Made by a program: the position numbers and the translations under genes. The notes beneath the pieces were generated by a model. That model was not told where the DNA came from and did not search any database. It was given only the letters and a program-made list of their open reading frames with translations. This document shows, one piece after another, positions 35,345 to 47,500 of a DNA stretch of 64,000 bases. Source of the stretch: Zhengitettix transpicula (Eukaryota > Arthropoda > Insecta > Orthoptera > Tetrigidae); assembly GCA_037074705.1 (NCBI GenBank), contig CM073590.1, positions 139,085,600-139,149,599 on the forward strand. Reading direction: 5' to 3'. Positions within the stretch are counted from its first letter, which is position 1. The number at the start of each line of letters is the position of its first letter.

Positions 35345-35443
35345 GTGATGAAACCGTGACGTTTCGATGACCAACAGTTCTGCCGTCCTCTTCCAACTAT
35401 CAGAGCTGTTGGCCGTCGAAGGTTCCCGGTTTCATCAGTGTTA
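35345..35443 (-). repeat. Long hairpin repeat with CATCGAAACGTC motif
   Basis: Outer arms GATGAAACCG / CGGTTTCATC (about 35348 and 35427) and inner arms CCAACAG / CTGTTGG (about 35370 and 35410) make a foldback of about 95 bp. The minus strand contains TGGTCATCGAAACGTCACGG, close in sequence to the motif after the stems at 32.9 and 50.7 kb. Confidence 0.55.
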
Positions 35444-36845
35444 TTCCCATGTGGAAATCCTGGAACTTTTTCTACAACAACTACACCGGCAAAGCCGTCG
35501 ATCTTGGATTATGCAATGAATAAATTTGAATAGTTCTTCGATGCATTTGAAATCTCCTTTATAATCAAGAATGTAAGTAGGGTTTTAAAAATTAAGCGAA
35601 ATTCTGTGAACGTGCTTGTAGTTTGAGTAAGAAACTTTTCATGTGAATAATAGGAAAGTAAGAAACATATCGTTGAATTATTTTTAAAAATCCCTAACTG
35701 ATAACGGTAGGTTTTGGGTTCGAGCACCGTACGTAGAAGCTCGGTTGAAGAGAATTGCAGAATATGTTTAAGTCTGTGACTCAGTCTATAGTTTTGACTG
35801 CCCGAGACAGTAGAAAGTTAACGTTTCGTCAGATTTCTATAGTTAATCTGTAGGTTTACCTAATTCCACTTTATTTGATAACAAAACCATTTCTGATTGT
35901 TGGAAGCAATTTTTGATTCCGCAATATACTTACATATTTATGGACGAAAAATGAACTGCCTCTTTTACTCTTCGCCGGCGTAAAATTTTATCGTCATGCT
36001 TGTACCGCCGTTTTTTAGTGAGAGATAAAGTGAAGGATGTAGTTAAAAGTCATACTAATTTCTATAAAAACGAACGGTTAGAATCTCGCCTGAACGCAAT
36101 TTAAGACCTATAAAGATGTCATTAATGTCTTATCTTCTTTTTCTGGCGCTCCATAACCTTAAAATTTTGATCAATGTGTATCCAATTTGCTATCGTCAAC
36201 CACAAAACAACTTAAACACATTTCTTCATCCAATGTAAACTGCTGATAATTTTTTGTGTATTTTTAGTGAAACGGATAATATTATGATTTGACACTAGAA
36301 CATTAAAACTAGAATTCTAATCATGACAAAAGTTTCATATACCTTATATTACTGAAAAACAGATTGTAATTACACACTTTGAGACTCTCAGATTGCATTT
36401 TTTATATTAAGTGGTTTCTAAAAATTCTTCCTCATAAGGTCTCTATAATGTAATACAATACCATTTATTTAATTTGCAGATCATTTTTTGTGCCCCACAC
36501 TTGAATAAAGGTTATTGCTCCTTGAATAATTGATTGTCATTATATAAGGTCGATAAACTATTGTGCATACTATACGTCATCATCGTACTATTAGGACTTA
36601 TAACTGACTTAAATGAGACAGACAAATTATATTTATCTTGGTAGATTATTTATGCAGCAAAAATGGGGACAATAGTTCCAAAATCTTCAGCTTTTCTGAA
36701 AAACTGTTTTCTTTATTCGAATCGTCGAGCTGTATGAAATTAAATTAAAGTTTTCATGTATAGTTTTATAACAATTATTGTAATTATTTTATTAAATTAC
36801 ACTGAAAAAATTAAATTAGTGAATATATAATTAATTGATTTACTG
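35444..36845. other. AT-rich non-coding stretch
   Basis: No feature is supported. GGGTTCGAGCACC at 35717 looks like a B box but has no A box at the right distance. Confidence 0.55.
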
Positions 36846-36990
36846 TAGGTAGCGGCTAGCATCATCACATCACAGCGGTCCCGGGTTCGTATTCCGACGT
36901 GGATATTAATATCCCTCATAACTGTAATGGGTAAGATATGTCAAACCGTGGCGAAGTCGCTTCGTTTTATGGACATCAGTAAGAATTTTC
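36846..36990 (+). repeat. tRNA-derived SINE head
   Basis: GTAGCGGCTAGCATC (36848-36862) fits a Pol III A box and GGTTCGTATTCC (36884-36895) a B box, 25 bp further on, a shortened but common SINE layout. The sequence after the B box (GACGTGGATATTAATATCCC) departs from tRNA. The 3' end is not clear. Confidence 0.5.
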
Positions 36991-38363
36991 GGAACCCAAC
37001 GGGAACAGCCAAAAATGGTGTTCAACAGAGGCTGTCTTCATCGGCAGCATCTTTCTATGAAGGTTGGTTTCATGTTATACCAAAGGTGGCAACTGTGTAG
37101 AAAAATAATTTAAGAAATGCTCTTTCATGAAAAATAAATTTTGTTTTGAAAAAAAGGTTTTCTATCAGTTTTTTTTTCCCAAAACGGTACTTACTCTCCG
37201 TCATATTATAACGCTCTCTTGGTCCGACAATGAATATTTTAATCGCGGTGGCTCTCACCGTCTTACCTTGGTTGGTCACAACTTGGTGTAGTATAGCCCA
37301 CACATTTTGAGAGAATAGAGATTCAGTCTATTTCAGGAAAATGTCCTTTATGGATAAACATCACATACCACCACTTCTTTGTACACCCTGTTCTCTCACT
37401 GTCCTTTCCTCTGCTTGCCTTTGTGCTTCAGCACCGGCTGTCTCCTTTTCCTAAACCTATCAAAGCGGCGACTCGCTGTCAACTATCCGCATGAAATACC
37501 TTGAACTTTACCCGTTACAAAAAGAACATGATAGGACATTTTTATTATTTGTATTTTCGTTATGGATTTATTAACTAAAGATGAAGCAATATCAGCATTT
37601 CAAATCTAAATTGAATAACAAGATATTATAAATTTATTATTATCTTTTCGTTACCTTCCCCCTTAGTAAGATCTATCTTAGATTATGATTTCGTTATAAT
37701 GTAATGTAACTGTCGATATAGGTTGGCGGGGAGTCGTTGCAAGAAATGAAGGGTTCCTTGTCAGCAGATATTCACGCCGTGAAACTTGGCCTCGGTTTCT
37801 TTGAGAGGAATGCTGATTTGGGACTTAAAAACGAATGGAGGTCTCCAAGGCTTAAGGTTAGACAAGTTGAGGAAAGAGGGTAGTGTGAGACTTATCAGGG
37901 AGGAATCGGAGGTTTGGTGGTTTTATCAGTCAAGACTCAGATGTAAAGTTTATTTACAGTTACATATACTAGGGGTGAAGGAAGAGTGTAGAATAGAAAG
38001 AAAGACAATAGGACCCAGTTGGAGACGTGCGGCTTCGATACGGGAAGAAGGCACTGTCTTATCGACGGCTTAGAAGCCTCTCGTACGTAAAGGTATCGCG
38101 TGCTCCAGTTCTGAAAATGCTGTGTCTGACTTAGCAGAAACGCACGCGCTGGCCTAAAATCCTGATCGAGGACGACTTGCAAATGTCCTTTATATGCTAA
38201 TGGAACACCCGGTGGACCTACCCGTCGTCTCTTCTCAAGGACATGCCTGCGACACTTCTTTGAAGAATTTTGGCTCTCTTCCGACGGCTCGCTGACGATA
38301 CGTAAAAGAGTGACTCTGCACAGCACATTTACATTGTTGGAGACATCGCATTCCAACGGCTCC
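36991..38363. other. Non-coding, with a GC-richer part of unknown nature
   Basis: 37730-38430 is GC-richer. It contains a 160-codon minus frame (38419-37937) and a 95-codon plus frame (37786-38073). The minus product has no domain I recognise and ends in a hydrophobic stretch (VLLSFFLFYTLPSPLVYV). Because its upstream part includes the direct repeat that flanks a LINE, this region was the LINE target. It may be an older element or a decayed exon. Confidence 0.3.
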
Positions 38364-38424
38364 AACACCTCAGGTCCACCTCTATGTTCTCCTGCCCAGA
38401 CTGCAAGGATTATCGCCACGACAG
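38364..38424. repeat. ~61-bp direct repeat, left copy
   Basis: AACACCTCAGGTCCACCTCT...TATCGCCACGACAG recurs at 39465-39526 with only two small differences (one inserted T and one substitution). It lies immediately before the LINE and is read as a target-site duplication. Confidence 0.8.
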
Positions 38425-38589
38425 CACGGTGACCCCAATACCGAGACTCACATTTTGAGGCAAACGAAATTCCGCTTCGACACAGAAGGAAAGTAATTGC
38501 AATTAGATAAGCGATCTTAACTTAAGTAAACAATCCACATAACACTAACTGGAAATCAATCAGCGACTACAAAGATATAATTCTCCCAG

Positions 38590-39381
38590 AGTCATTTATA
38601 CCGATGGGTCCAAAAATTCAAATGGAGTAGGATGCGCAATAGTTACGACAGGCAAAGAAAATCTATCGCTATAAACCATAATACGTCGATAATTTCAGCA
38701 GAATTATACGCCATTTTCATGGCTACGAACTGTGTCTGGAAACACCGGAGGCCAACAATATCATATTAACAGATTCCAAGGAAGCAATACACAGAAAAAC
38801 TAGTACAGTGCACAGAAATGGTTGCATAAATCGAATGAGAGAGAATATATTGAAAATGCAAGAAAAAGGAAACCGGATCGCTATAGTCTGGTTACCGGCG
38901 CATAAGGACATAGCAGGACACGACATGGCGGATCTCCTAGCGAAGATGGAAGCTGATTATCAAGGAAGATCCAGCAACCTGCCAGTTTGCACCAGCAGGG
39001 ACTGCAGAGTAGGGCTCTACAAGGAACTGGAGGAAAAGTGGAGTAGACCTGTCAAACCAGAGGAATGCGGAGTCATCCTCAGAAATGTCAACAGCATCAT
39101 AGAAATATCGCACCCGAAAGAAGGTTGTTGTAGCCAGAATAAGAACATTGCACTCCAGTTTCACTTATTCATTCTTGATTTCCAGATCTCCGCAGCCGGT
39201 ATGCAGCTCATGCAAGGAGCCCACAACAATTCCTCATGTCCTCTTTGACTGCCCCAAATATAGCGAGATAAGAAGATCAACCATAGCCGCACATTCAATG
39301 ATGGAGATTTGCAACTCATCAGCAGCAATAAACAACCTCATAGACTTTACGATGAAAACTGATTTGTTTAAAGTAATTTAA
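38590..39381 (+). pseudogene. LINE RNase H domain and C-terminal knuckle, frameshifted
   Basis: RNase H degrades the RNA strand of the cDNA hybrid. Visible blocks: VIYTDGSKNSNGVGCAIV with the first catalytic Asp (codon 38603), ISAELYAI with the Glu, NNIILTDSKEAI with the second Asp, and IVWLPAHKDIAGHDMADLLA, the C-terminal block with the last Asp (the usual form is GHxGIxGNExADxLA). After a linker comes CSSCKEPTTIPHVLFDCPKY, a Cys-His knuckle, and the stop at 39379. At least three frame changes separate these blocks: after ENLSL, after RRPTISY, and before the knuckle. The product is dead. The longest open piece is 146 codons (38808-39248). RT and endonuclease are missing. Confidence 0.85.
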
Positions 39382-39414
39382 ATGTTATACAAATGTAGAA
39401 CTTAACAGATGTAA

Positions 39415-39443
39415 GTCGCTAATGACCAAAAGGTTAATGCGAC
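39415..39443 (+). promoter_or_regulatory. LINE 3'-end stem-loop
   Basis: GTCGCTAATGACC, AAAA, then GGTTAATGCGAC forms a hairpin just before the A-rich tail. In stringent-type LINEs the RT recognises such a 3' structure. The same element occurs in the SINE at 56334-56363. Confidence 0.6.
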
Positions 39444-39464
39444 GTTAAATTGTAATTTAAAAAA

Positions 39465-39526
39465 AACACCTCAGGTCCACCTCTTATGTTCTCCTGCCGA
39501 GACTGCAAGGATTATCGCCACGACAG
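39465..39526. repeat. ~61-bp direct repeat, right copy
   Basis: The second copy of 38364-38424, directly after the A-rich LINE tail. Confidence 0.8.
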
Positions 39527-42361
39527 TGTGGCGCCTGGTCAAATACCAACTTACCAACTTCTCTCAACCCTTGCTAATACCTAATATAATTAAATAAAAA
39601 AATATATAAAGAAAATTGTTAAACTATCGTGCTTAAGTTGCTTCCTATCAGTAGTGACAGGTTACTTTTATTATATATTTTCGTGTTATATTTTATGATG
39701 CATTCTTTAAGACTCCTTTCAGTATTTATTCTTTATTGTTCCGAAGAATACAAACCCCGCTTGCCATTATTTACTTAGAGCGGTTAGTAACATACATTTT
39801 ATTTACAGAACATTTTTCTCTACAATTATTGACATTCGTAAGGTTTATATTTACAACCTAAGAAAATCGATGACGATATGATCTGTTCATGTATCATATA
39901 ATGTAATGAATTTTTCTCTGTTGAGAAAGTAGTCTTTAGGTATATCTTTTCTTTGCCAACTTTTTGAAGGAGTGCACAAAATGATGTTGAGATGAAGCCA
40001 GGCCAAACTTAATGATGTTTTCACCGATGTTGTCTGCGCCCAGGCTGTCGCGATGCTAGTCTCTGTATCTCGTCTAACAATGAATGAATGAGCTATTTTA
40101 TTCGTTTTGTCTCTAAGGATCTTCATATTTATAAGGTATCACGATCACACATTTTTGAGTACTTTAACTTTTATCATCATTTCATCGTTGTAGTTACTTT
40201 TCTGTCCATAATTGTCTTTACAAGTAACCTAAATCGCGTCTGTGTTCGTTCTTTATATTCAACATATTTATTTTTGTTCTTTGTGACAACATACAGAATT
40301 CCTTTTTCAATATCGGTTAATGAAATTTATCCTCTTTAGAACAAATTCACTGTCTGAAATCGGCTAAACTCGGTAAATTGAACCACATTCCGCCTTGCTC
40401 GTTGCAGACTAGAGCTGCTTAATGACCGAGGACATTTTCATTCTATTTCTTCTGTTCAAGGGTGTGTAGTTCAATGATAAATTTGAAGTGACATTTGAAT
40501 TAATTTATTTTTATGCCTCCTTGACGGTCGTACAATAAGACTTGCCGGTTTAGAAGAAATACAATTACAATGTCATTCAGCGACAAATTTATTGATCCTT
40601 TTCCTGTTTTTATTCCATTTTTGTATAACAGATCTACCTAGCCTGTAATTCTACACTTAGTTTCCTGTAGATCTCTTAGTTCTTTTAGGCAAATTACTTA
40701 AGTCGGGTTGCTTTCCGGTAATATTTGACCTTCATGTTCTCTTGTTAACCTTAATCTTACTAACCCAATAACCGTTCAAATTGTACGTTTTATAATTGTA
40801 TCTGCTATTGTTATGTTTAAGACAACCTTCAGGACCATAATATAAGAAACTTCAATTGGTATAAAAACGTAATTGATATAATTATAGGAATTACTTGAAT
40901 TTAGACAATTTTAGAATGATGTTAGGATGAAATCTGTTTAGAATTAAAGTTAAGTAAATAATTTAAATGTATTTTCATCATAGTAGTAGAAGGATATATC
41001 TAATAAATTAGTTCATTATAAGTTACTGTACTGAATCTGTTGCACTTAGTAGGTAATTAAATTAGTTATTCGCGTGTTTTAAATGATAATCAGAATACGA
41101 GTTATGTATATCTGAAAACGTCTAATGATCTCTTAATAACAATAAGCCATTGTATGGATAGTAAGGGATTATTTCGTGGTTAGAAAATATTTAATTAATG
41201 AGAATATATTTCTTTCTCGCAAACTTAAAACACCGACGGCACGTTTCAACGTAATTAGATTTTTGTGCTGCCTTATTGATTTCCATTAATTTAATCATAG
41301 GCGTGGTAATTAACGCCATTACGAAGCAGCGCCTGTGATTTTGCGAGTCGCAAACATGCCCTAAATATAGGTATTTACAACGCCAAGGCTTTCAGATCCA
41401 CAAAAACATTGGACCCCGTTACAGTTTCCCTTATTTTTTTTAATTAATAAAAATATATGCAACGAAATAATTCAGTAGCTTGAATTGGCGGCTCGGGAAA
41501 GCACTTTAACTGTGATTTTGAACAAAATAACGGAGATATAAATTAGTTTCAAAGGGTTGAAGCTGTCATGGGAACTACAACTGAATACCCTGCACTCATT
41601 TAAGGTGATTGTTGAAGTTAATTTGTTTTATGTCGTACATCTATGTTACAGTAGTCAAATAATTTGAATGTAATAAAGATTTATTAACCTATATTTTTTA
41701 ATTATATCCTGTACGTATATGTATATCTACATTTGTAGATATATATTAATTATTTTATGTACTTACGAACGAACTATCCGGATGGTGACAATTATTTGCC
41801 CGATATGACAACTATCCATATATAAGGAAATATTTATTACACAGAAATTAAAACATTTCATTCCATTGCACACAGATGAAACTTACACACATATCAATTT
41901 CCTTCCTTTCTTTCGTATATAATTCTCGGAACAACTACAATTATTATTACACTTCGGCATTTGGGCCACAACGTGACGGCAGTTCACACGTTAGAAATTT
42001 GTTAATCTAAATTTCTTTATACTAAATTTTATTAACACTCTATGAATTATATTTAGACATACTTTGATTAAAAATTGTCACTAATGTAAAACTTAGTTGT
42101 CATAATTTTTTAGTTATCTAAATTTAAATGTATTCCAATCAGGGATGAAACGTTGTGTTTGTTGAATAAGTTTAAAATTTTATAATAATTTTTTCTGACT
42201 AACAGATCGTGTTTTTGAAATTTATTTTTAAAATAAGTCAGATTATTACAAATGTTAATATCGATGCAAGGCATGAGATATCTTGTAATTAACTCATCAT
42301 TTCCATACTTCAGTAAATTCAGATTTTGTTCATCATTAAAGAATCTAATATTGCAATTATG
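39527..42361. other. AT-rich non-coding stretch
   Basis: No gene is recognised. Frames of 79-83 codons (39887-40339) on both strands show no domain. Confidence 0.55.
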
Positions 42362-42934
42362 TACGAGGGTGAGTCAATAATTAAAGCCTCCTATTTTTCT
42401 CTCTTTTATTTGTCAGGAAAATTTTATGCTATTTAGACAGAATAAACCCACAACAATTCATGATTAAATTTTCACTTTTCGATATAGCCTCCGTCCTTTT
42501 CCACAGTTTTTGTAAACGTTTTAACAAGGACTTGCATTGCGACTCGTTGAATGTTGCGTGGAGTCACTGCAGTAACCGGCCTGTCGCTTCGCTTTTCATC
42601 AGCCAACGGTGTTTGCTCTTCAGGTTCATTACAGAGACGAATATATCGCCGACCAGTGATGACATCCGCTGTTGCATCACCATACACATCACCAACTTAC
42701 ATGAATTCGAATTGGCGCTTCACCTTACGCATTTAAGAAATAAATCACAGAGCGCTGTCTAATACGTACGTCAATGTCAAACATTTTGCAATTGAGTGCA
42801 GTGTTTCCACCAGTTGACTTAGAAAGTTGTTACTGCAGTGAATTGGAGAAGAAAGTTTGAGGAATCAAAATTTTTAATATAACTAACTTATTTAAGGAGA
42901 ACAAAAAGGAATAATTACTTAATGAACCACTCTA
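42362..42934 (-). mobile_element. Mariner, internally deleted
   Basis: The left end TACGAGGGTGAGTCAATAAT (42362) is a good mariner terminus. The right end near 42934 (minus strand TAGAGTGGTTCATTAAGTAA) is a degenerate inverted partner. About 573 bp remain of an expected 1.3 kb. The transposase N-terminal and extreme C-terminal codons flank a junction, so the catalytic core is gone. Confidence 0.75.
42472..42784 (-). pseudogene. Mariner transposase remnant, core deleted
   Basis: On the minus strand a start at 42784 reads MFDIDVRIRQRSVIYFLNA, then a stop, then GEAPIRIH. This is the mariner N-terminal helix-turn-helix opening. A frame change leads to YGDATADVITGRRYIRLCNE and TPLADEKRSDRPVTAVTPRN (42687 onward), the linker between the two DNA-binding motifs. 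After NIQRVA the sequence jumps directly to VLVKTFTKTVEKDGGYIEK and the stop at 42472, which is the usual mariner C-terminus. All three catalytic Asp residues are therefore missing, along with roughly 220 codons. It is non-autonomous and, with the stop, non-coding. Confidence 0.8.
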
Positions 42935-43444
42935 TTATTATTTAAATATCATTTAAAAAATTCGGCAATTTGACACATCTTAAAATCAAACATTGGTTAT
43001 ATTTTTCTAATAAATAGGTTAAAACATGACTACAATTAGAATTTCTCATGAATTGTAGAAAATAAGATTTAATTCTTATATTAAATTATTAAATCTTAAT
43101 ACTTTAAACATAAGTTTCTTCAAAAAACATATCAATATGAAATTTAATTAAAATTTAATTTTCTTGCAACACAAATTGTGAAATTAAAGATTTACATTTA
43201 TGTATAAGATATTTCAAAAATAACTTGTTCAATCTGGTACAATATGTTATTGATTTAACTCCAGATCATATATAACAAGATTTTTTACGGATCAAGATAT
43301 CAGACTAAGTTTACTTCGTCACAATATGAAAAAATATATTTTTAAATATATTTAAACAAAAAAATTCCACACTTCTATGAAAATAATAATTTTATTGCTA
43401 ATAATTGGTTCAAAAATTTAAGTAATCAGTATATTCTTACACGA
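42935..43444. other. AT-rich non-coding stretch
   Basis: Nothing is seen. Confidence 0.6.
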
Positions 43445-43685
43445 GAAGTCCCCACACCAAGCCCCTCTCCTGCTATCGGAAGGGCGTGGGACAAGTACCA
43501 AATGTCCGACCTACCTGATGTAGGTTTTTGTAGTGTTTTGCCTGTATCACTTTAATGCGATTTGCCGGGTATGATTCTTAAAACTACAGTCCGGGGGCTC
43601 CAGTTAACCCTTGGCTACCTTCCTATACCTTTTCCCATGCCCCCTTTAAGTCTCTTATCTATGAATAGAAGGGCGTTATGTTGAT
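43445..43685 (-). repeat. R550 dispersed repeat, copy 5, partial
   Basis: It includes CCCCTCTCCTGCTATCGGAA (43459), GGCGTGGGACAAGTACCAAA (43483), the GATGTAGG..TTTGCCTGTATCAC stretch, CGATTTGCCGGG and CAGTTAACCCTTGGCTACCT. It covers the 5' half of the family and stops where copy 2 also has its last shared block. It is more diverged than copies 4 and 7. Confidence 0.75.
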
Positions 43686-45157
43686 TAACTTATAGCCAAC
43701 TTTGACTTCTTCCATATTTCACTTATTTACATATAATAAGTGGAAATTGGCCGACAGTCAGAACATTTTTTTATAAAGATTCAGATATTGATTAAAATAA
43801 ATCATATCGTTTTTCCCCTTAATTTTGACCTCTTCAGACTATTTAATTACAGAAACAATTAATATATTTTGTAAATTTTAATAAAAAAAATTTAATCTCT
43901 TCGATTAACTTCCATCGGCACTAAATTGTTTTATTTAAATTCACAACATATTTTAATTGCTTCTAAAATATTATACATCTGATATATTATATATATAATC
44001 TAAAGGAAGAGACGTTAGGATGTATTTTGGTTAATATATGTGACTTTCAATGTTTATAAATTAATATTCTGACTGTTGGCCAATTTCCACTTTTATTTGA
44101 TTTTGTTCAAGTTGGTCATTTGAATGAAACTTGAAGTTTCCAGTTTTTTTTATGTGACTACCGTTTCAGATTAACACAAAACTACAACTGTCAGCTGTAC
44201 TTTGAGGGTATTATGAGTCATTTAGACTAACGGCAGTAACAATATTCTCATGAAAATACCACGCACCAATATTAATAAAAATGATACAGAGCCTATTTTC
44301 TATTAGTCACTAAGAAGTTGGAAATATATTTTTTCTTCAGACTCAACAGAAATAAAAATGGCTTCAGTAAAATCTAATTGAAATTTATACTTTGTGTTAT
44401 TGTGTCGAACATACTTAAGTGACTAAGTCTAATTACAGTGGGACTATAAATTATTCCAGTACAACACGATTTGGAGCAATTAGTTAACCTCGCGACCCCT
44501 TGAGTTTCTTGTGTACTAAGTGCCCAAGCAAGGCTTCAATAGCGCTAATGACCGGCACCATAGATATTCACTAACGAACGGGCGGACCATAGTAACCAGT
44601 ACTCCCACAGTAATTGCCGCAACTAAATTACGGCGTGGTCGCTATTCAGAAGCACTGTTGTGCACGTCGCAGAGAGCACACGACAACTCCCGCTAAACAA
44701 TCTCGCTTCGCCAAACTAAATCCCTCAAGCACAAGCAATTATCACTTCATAAGGAGCTCATCCATAGGGCCAACTTTCTTCTTGCATTCTAAGATGTTCC
44801 AGGAGGAACAATAAGTATTTCAGAAAGTTGTAGTACAGAAAACTTGAAATAATAATTCATGTGAACGTAAGTCTAATTTGCTGAAGACATGAAATTAAAA
44901 AAGTTAAATTGTTATATCCATCATACAAGCAACCTTATAAAATTATTTACGGCACAAAAATTGTTTTATATAAGAAATAACTTATTTTGTGACCCTCACA
45001 TTCATTTTAGTGAGCACAAAATGTATTTATGTGAACCCTGTTTTTATTTCTACTAACAAAGACAAAAGCAACTTATTGTCTAAAAAGTATTTTTTTAAAT
45101 ATTTTAGTTCCTTCGAAATGGTTGACAAGTCATACAAATTTAAACTTTGACACGTTC
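43686..45157. other. AT-rich non-coding stretch with one GC-richer patch
   Basis: 44460-44800 is GC-richer, with a 66-codon plus frame (44614-44814) lacking known motifs. No family was recognised. Confidence 0.45.
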
Positions 45158-45213
45158 CAAGGAAGATGTAACATCGAAACGGTCCAAAATCTTCCTTGAT
45201 GGAATATCCTATT
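45158..45213. repeat. Hairpin with GATGTAACATCGAAACGG motif
   Basis: AAGGAAGAT (45160) pairs with ATCTTCCTT (45190), extended by TTCC / GGAA, and the loop carries CATCGAAACGG. It resembles the 32.9, 35.3 and 50.7 kb motifs. Confidence 0.45.
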
Positions 45214-45540
45214 TCATCCTGAAATACCTTGCACGCATGTAATATATATATTGTAATTATTTATAGCTTATATGGAAAATTTTACTATATCTCTACATCA
45301 GAAGCTGCAATATTTAAAAATAAATTATTTGTTTATTGATTGGGCAGGATGATATTAAATAGTACGTCTGTTAACAATTCATATATTTAACAACAAAGAA
45401 ATCATACTATTTCTACTCTAAATAACAAATGTGAAACAAATATACATGAATAAATAATAATAAATATTAATAAACACATGACACTTTTCTTCAGTTGATT
45501 TCGGGCTCAATATATTGTGGTCAATCATAATTATTTGTAA
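45214..45540. other. AT-rich non-coding stretch
   Basis: I see nothing here. Confidence 0.6.
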
Positions 45541-46140
45541 ACTAGCTAGGTGCCCGGCGTTGCTCGTGTACTTATTTATATAAAGTCGAAAAAGTATTTA
45601 ATTGAATACTTAAATATATTCCTTGAGTATTTCACGATATAATCGTCACTCAGTCTTCATACATTACGAAATATTACATTGATGAAATTGTTAGCTAGAC
45701 TCACAACTAATACAGCGCGAAAATTAACTTACATTTTCCCCAAGGATGGTAAAGTAATTAGTATTCTTCTTTATTATCATTCGATGGAATATTGCTGTAT
45801 AAAATTATACTTTTTATTAAAAAAAAATATTTCTGCTTTATTTCATTCCCAATAAAGGAGATATTTCCTTTGTTCGTTGCGTAGTAACGTCTTTCTCTCT
45901 CGTGACGTCATTGTCTCTTGGCGCGTAGTAATTTAATATTTAATGATGACGGTTTTTAATTATAATTCTTTCCACCTTTATGCTATGGGTTTGTCACCCC
46001 CACAGTACCGGTTCTCGATTTTGGCAGAATACGTATACCAATTTTTGTTGAATTCTGTCCACGCGATAAAATTTGTATAAAGAACAACGTAAATACATAC
46101 ATACATACAAATATACATCCTTTTTTATTATATAGATATA
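45541..46140 (+). repeat. Modular dispersed repeat, copy C
   Basis: It starts ACTAGCTAGGTGCCCGGCGT (45541), the family terminus, and ends with ACATACATACATACAAATAT, ACATCC and TTTTTTATTATATAGATA (about 46092-46138). This is the only copy here with a recognisable 3' tail, a short ACAT array followed by a T-rich end. No coding region. Confidence 0.55.
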
Positions 46141-46998
46141 TGGACAACTGTGGCTCTATAACACCGACGTTGACGGGACATATTGTCTCAATACATTATT
46201 GGTTCTTTCTGTCATGTAATCCGGCTTGACATGTAGCCCAAACGCGGCTGGTCTTTACTGTTAGATGGTCACACAGCATATCATTCGTCTTACAGCTTCT
46301 TATAGTGGACCGAAATCACGGGACTCATTCAACTGTCAACTCAAATAAATTCAACAACCGACTCGAACGCTATCTCTAATTCAAAACTAAAGTGCTGGGC
46401 TTTGTAGCTCAAATAAGTATCCTTCTGCCTTCTCTGACTCCAATTATCATTCTGATCAACTACCGCCTCGACTGTCCCTCGCCAATATCCACTCCACTAC
46501 TTTTATCCTTCTGCAATCCCGCTTCTCCTTCTTTGAGCCGTTGAACTTCTTCCTGTCACACTTCGGTGAGGTAATGTTCCACCCATCAGATCTATAACTC
46601 TTCCATGATACTAGCCAATGACAAAAGTATCATCACTCCCACAATTATGAATATTTTTGTTGGTTACTACCACTACGGGGTTAACACGGCTAATACCATG
46701 TCCCTGTGAACACACGTTCTTCTGGGCGCTAGAAACTCCTGTGAAAACTTCACGTACGTGCTATTGGGAACAAAGATATTTTTTTTCCTAAGCGCCTTCT
46801 GACCCATCGTCAATACTCGTAAAGTAACACTACCGATGGCTGTTTTCTTTCGTTCACTATCTCGAATCCGTACATTGGCCAGTCCGGACGCGAGAATATT
46901 AATTGTACAAACTTGCTAACTAAACTATTATTAAATTTAATGAATTAATTTCGTCTGTGTATCTCAAATCTTAATATGTATATATTGTATATATACAT
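46141..46998. other. Intermediate-GC region of unknown nature
   Basis: 46141-46880 has fewer A/T runs than typical background and no open frame of note. It may be part of another repeat. The final 100 bp are AT-rich and lead into a short TATATAC tract at the LTR start. Confidence 0.4.
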
Positions 46999-47500
46999 TG
47001 TAATGCCAATTAATTAGGACATTAATTGTTTGGACATAAAATTTAATTGTAGCGGCAGGAGCTTCCAAAGCGACAATGGAGCCAAGCTCTGTTACTTTGT
47101 TGGAAAGTCAAAATGGCTTATGCGCGCTAAAACTCGAGACTACGATAGTTCAGTTGGTGACGGGACATTTCGGAAGACGGAACAAATGAGTATAGACCAG
47201 AGACTAGCCGTCGTTTAATGTATCATTAAGTTAGCAGTTTTGACGTGTATCAGCATCCAGGAAAAGAGTGCAGTTTTTACGTCTGTAGCCAGCCATGAAT
47301 AGTAAAGTTGCAGTTTTAAGTCCCAAGCGGTAAAAAGACAAGCAAATCTATGAATCACAGGATTCATATAAGGCAAGCGGTCACCAGATAGCTGACAAAA
47401 AGGAGGATCATCCGAGTACCTGGGAGCCTATCAAGGTGGACTTCAAGAGTGTAAAATCTGTGAGCCAATAGTAGAATCAGTGTAAATTTACATATCATTT
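46999..47500 (+). mobile_element. Gypsy-like LTR, 5' part only, copy L5
   Basis: It begins TGTAATGCCAATTAATTAGG, ACATTAATTGTTTGG, almost identical over 33 bp to the U3 starts of L8 and L9. Similarity to the minus strand of L9 continues through GCGCGCTAAAACTCGAGACT, TAGCCAGCCA and AGCTGACAAAAAGG to about 47490, then ends before the R and U5 blocks. Frame 47030-47218 lies in U3 and is not a gene. Confidence 0.65.

Larger units (their letters stand above)
38425..39464 (+). mobile_element. RNase H-bearing LINE, 5'-truncated
   Basis: The roughly 1.04-kb insertion carries only the 3' part of a LINE ORF2 (RNase H and C-terminal Cys-His knuckle), a short 3' UTR with a hairpin at 39415-39443, and an A-rich end (39457-39464). 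Flanking direct repeats of about 61 bp match on both sides. RNase H plus a terminal knuckle indicates an I-group or related clade; which one cannot be settled from the fragment. Confidence 0.82.

Noticed and set aside
35713..35730. B box (GGGTTCGAGCACC) suggesting a tRNA or SINE
   Set aside because: No A box at the right spacing and no shared body with other SINEs.
37937..38419. 160-codon minus-strand open frame
   Set aside because: The longest frame outside transposons, but it shows no recognisable domain, runs into AT-rich DNA at its end, and its first codons lie in the sequence duplicated by the LINE insertion. A chance frame in a GC-richer patch is more likely than a gene.
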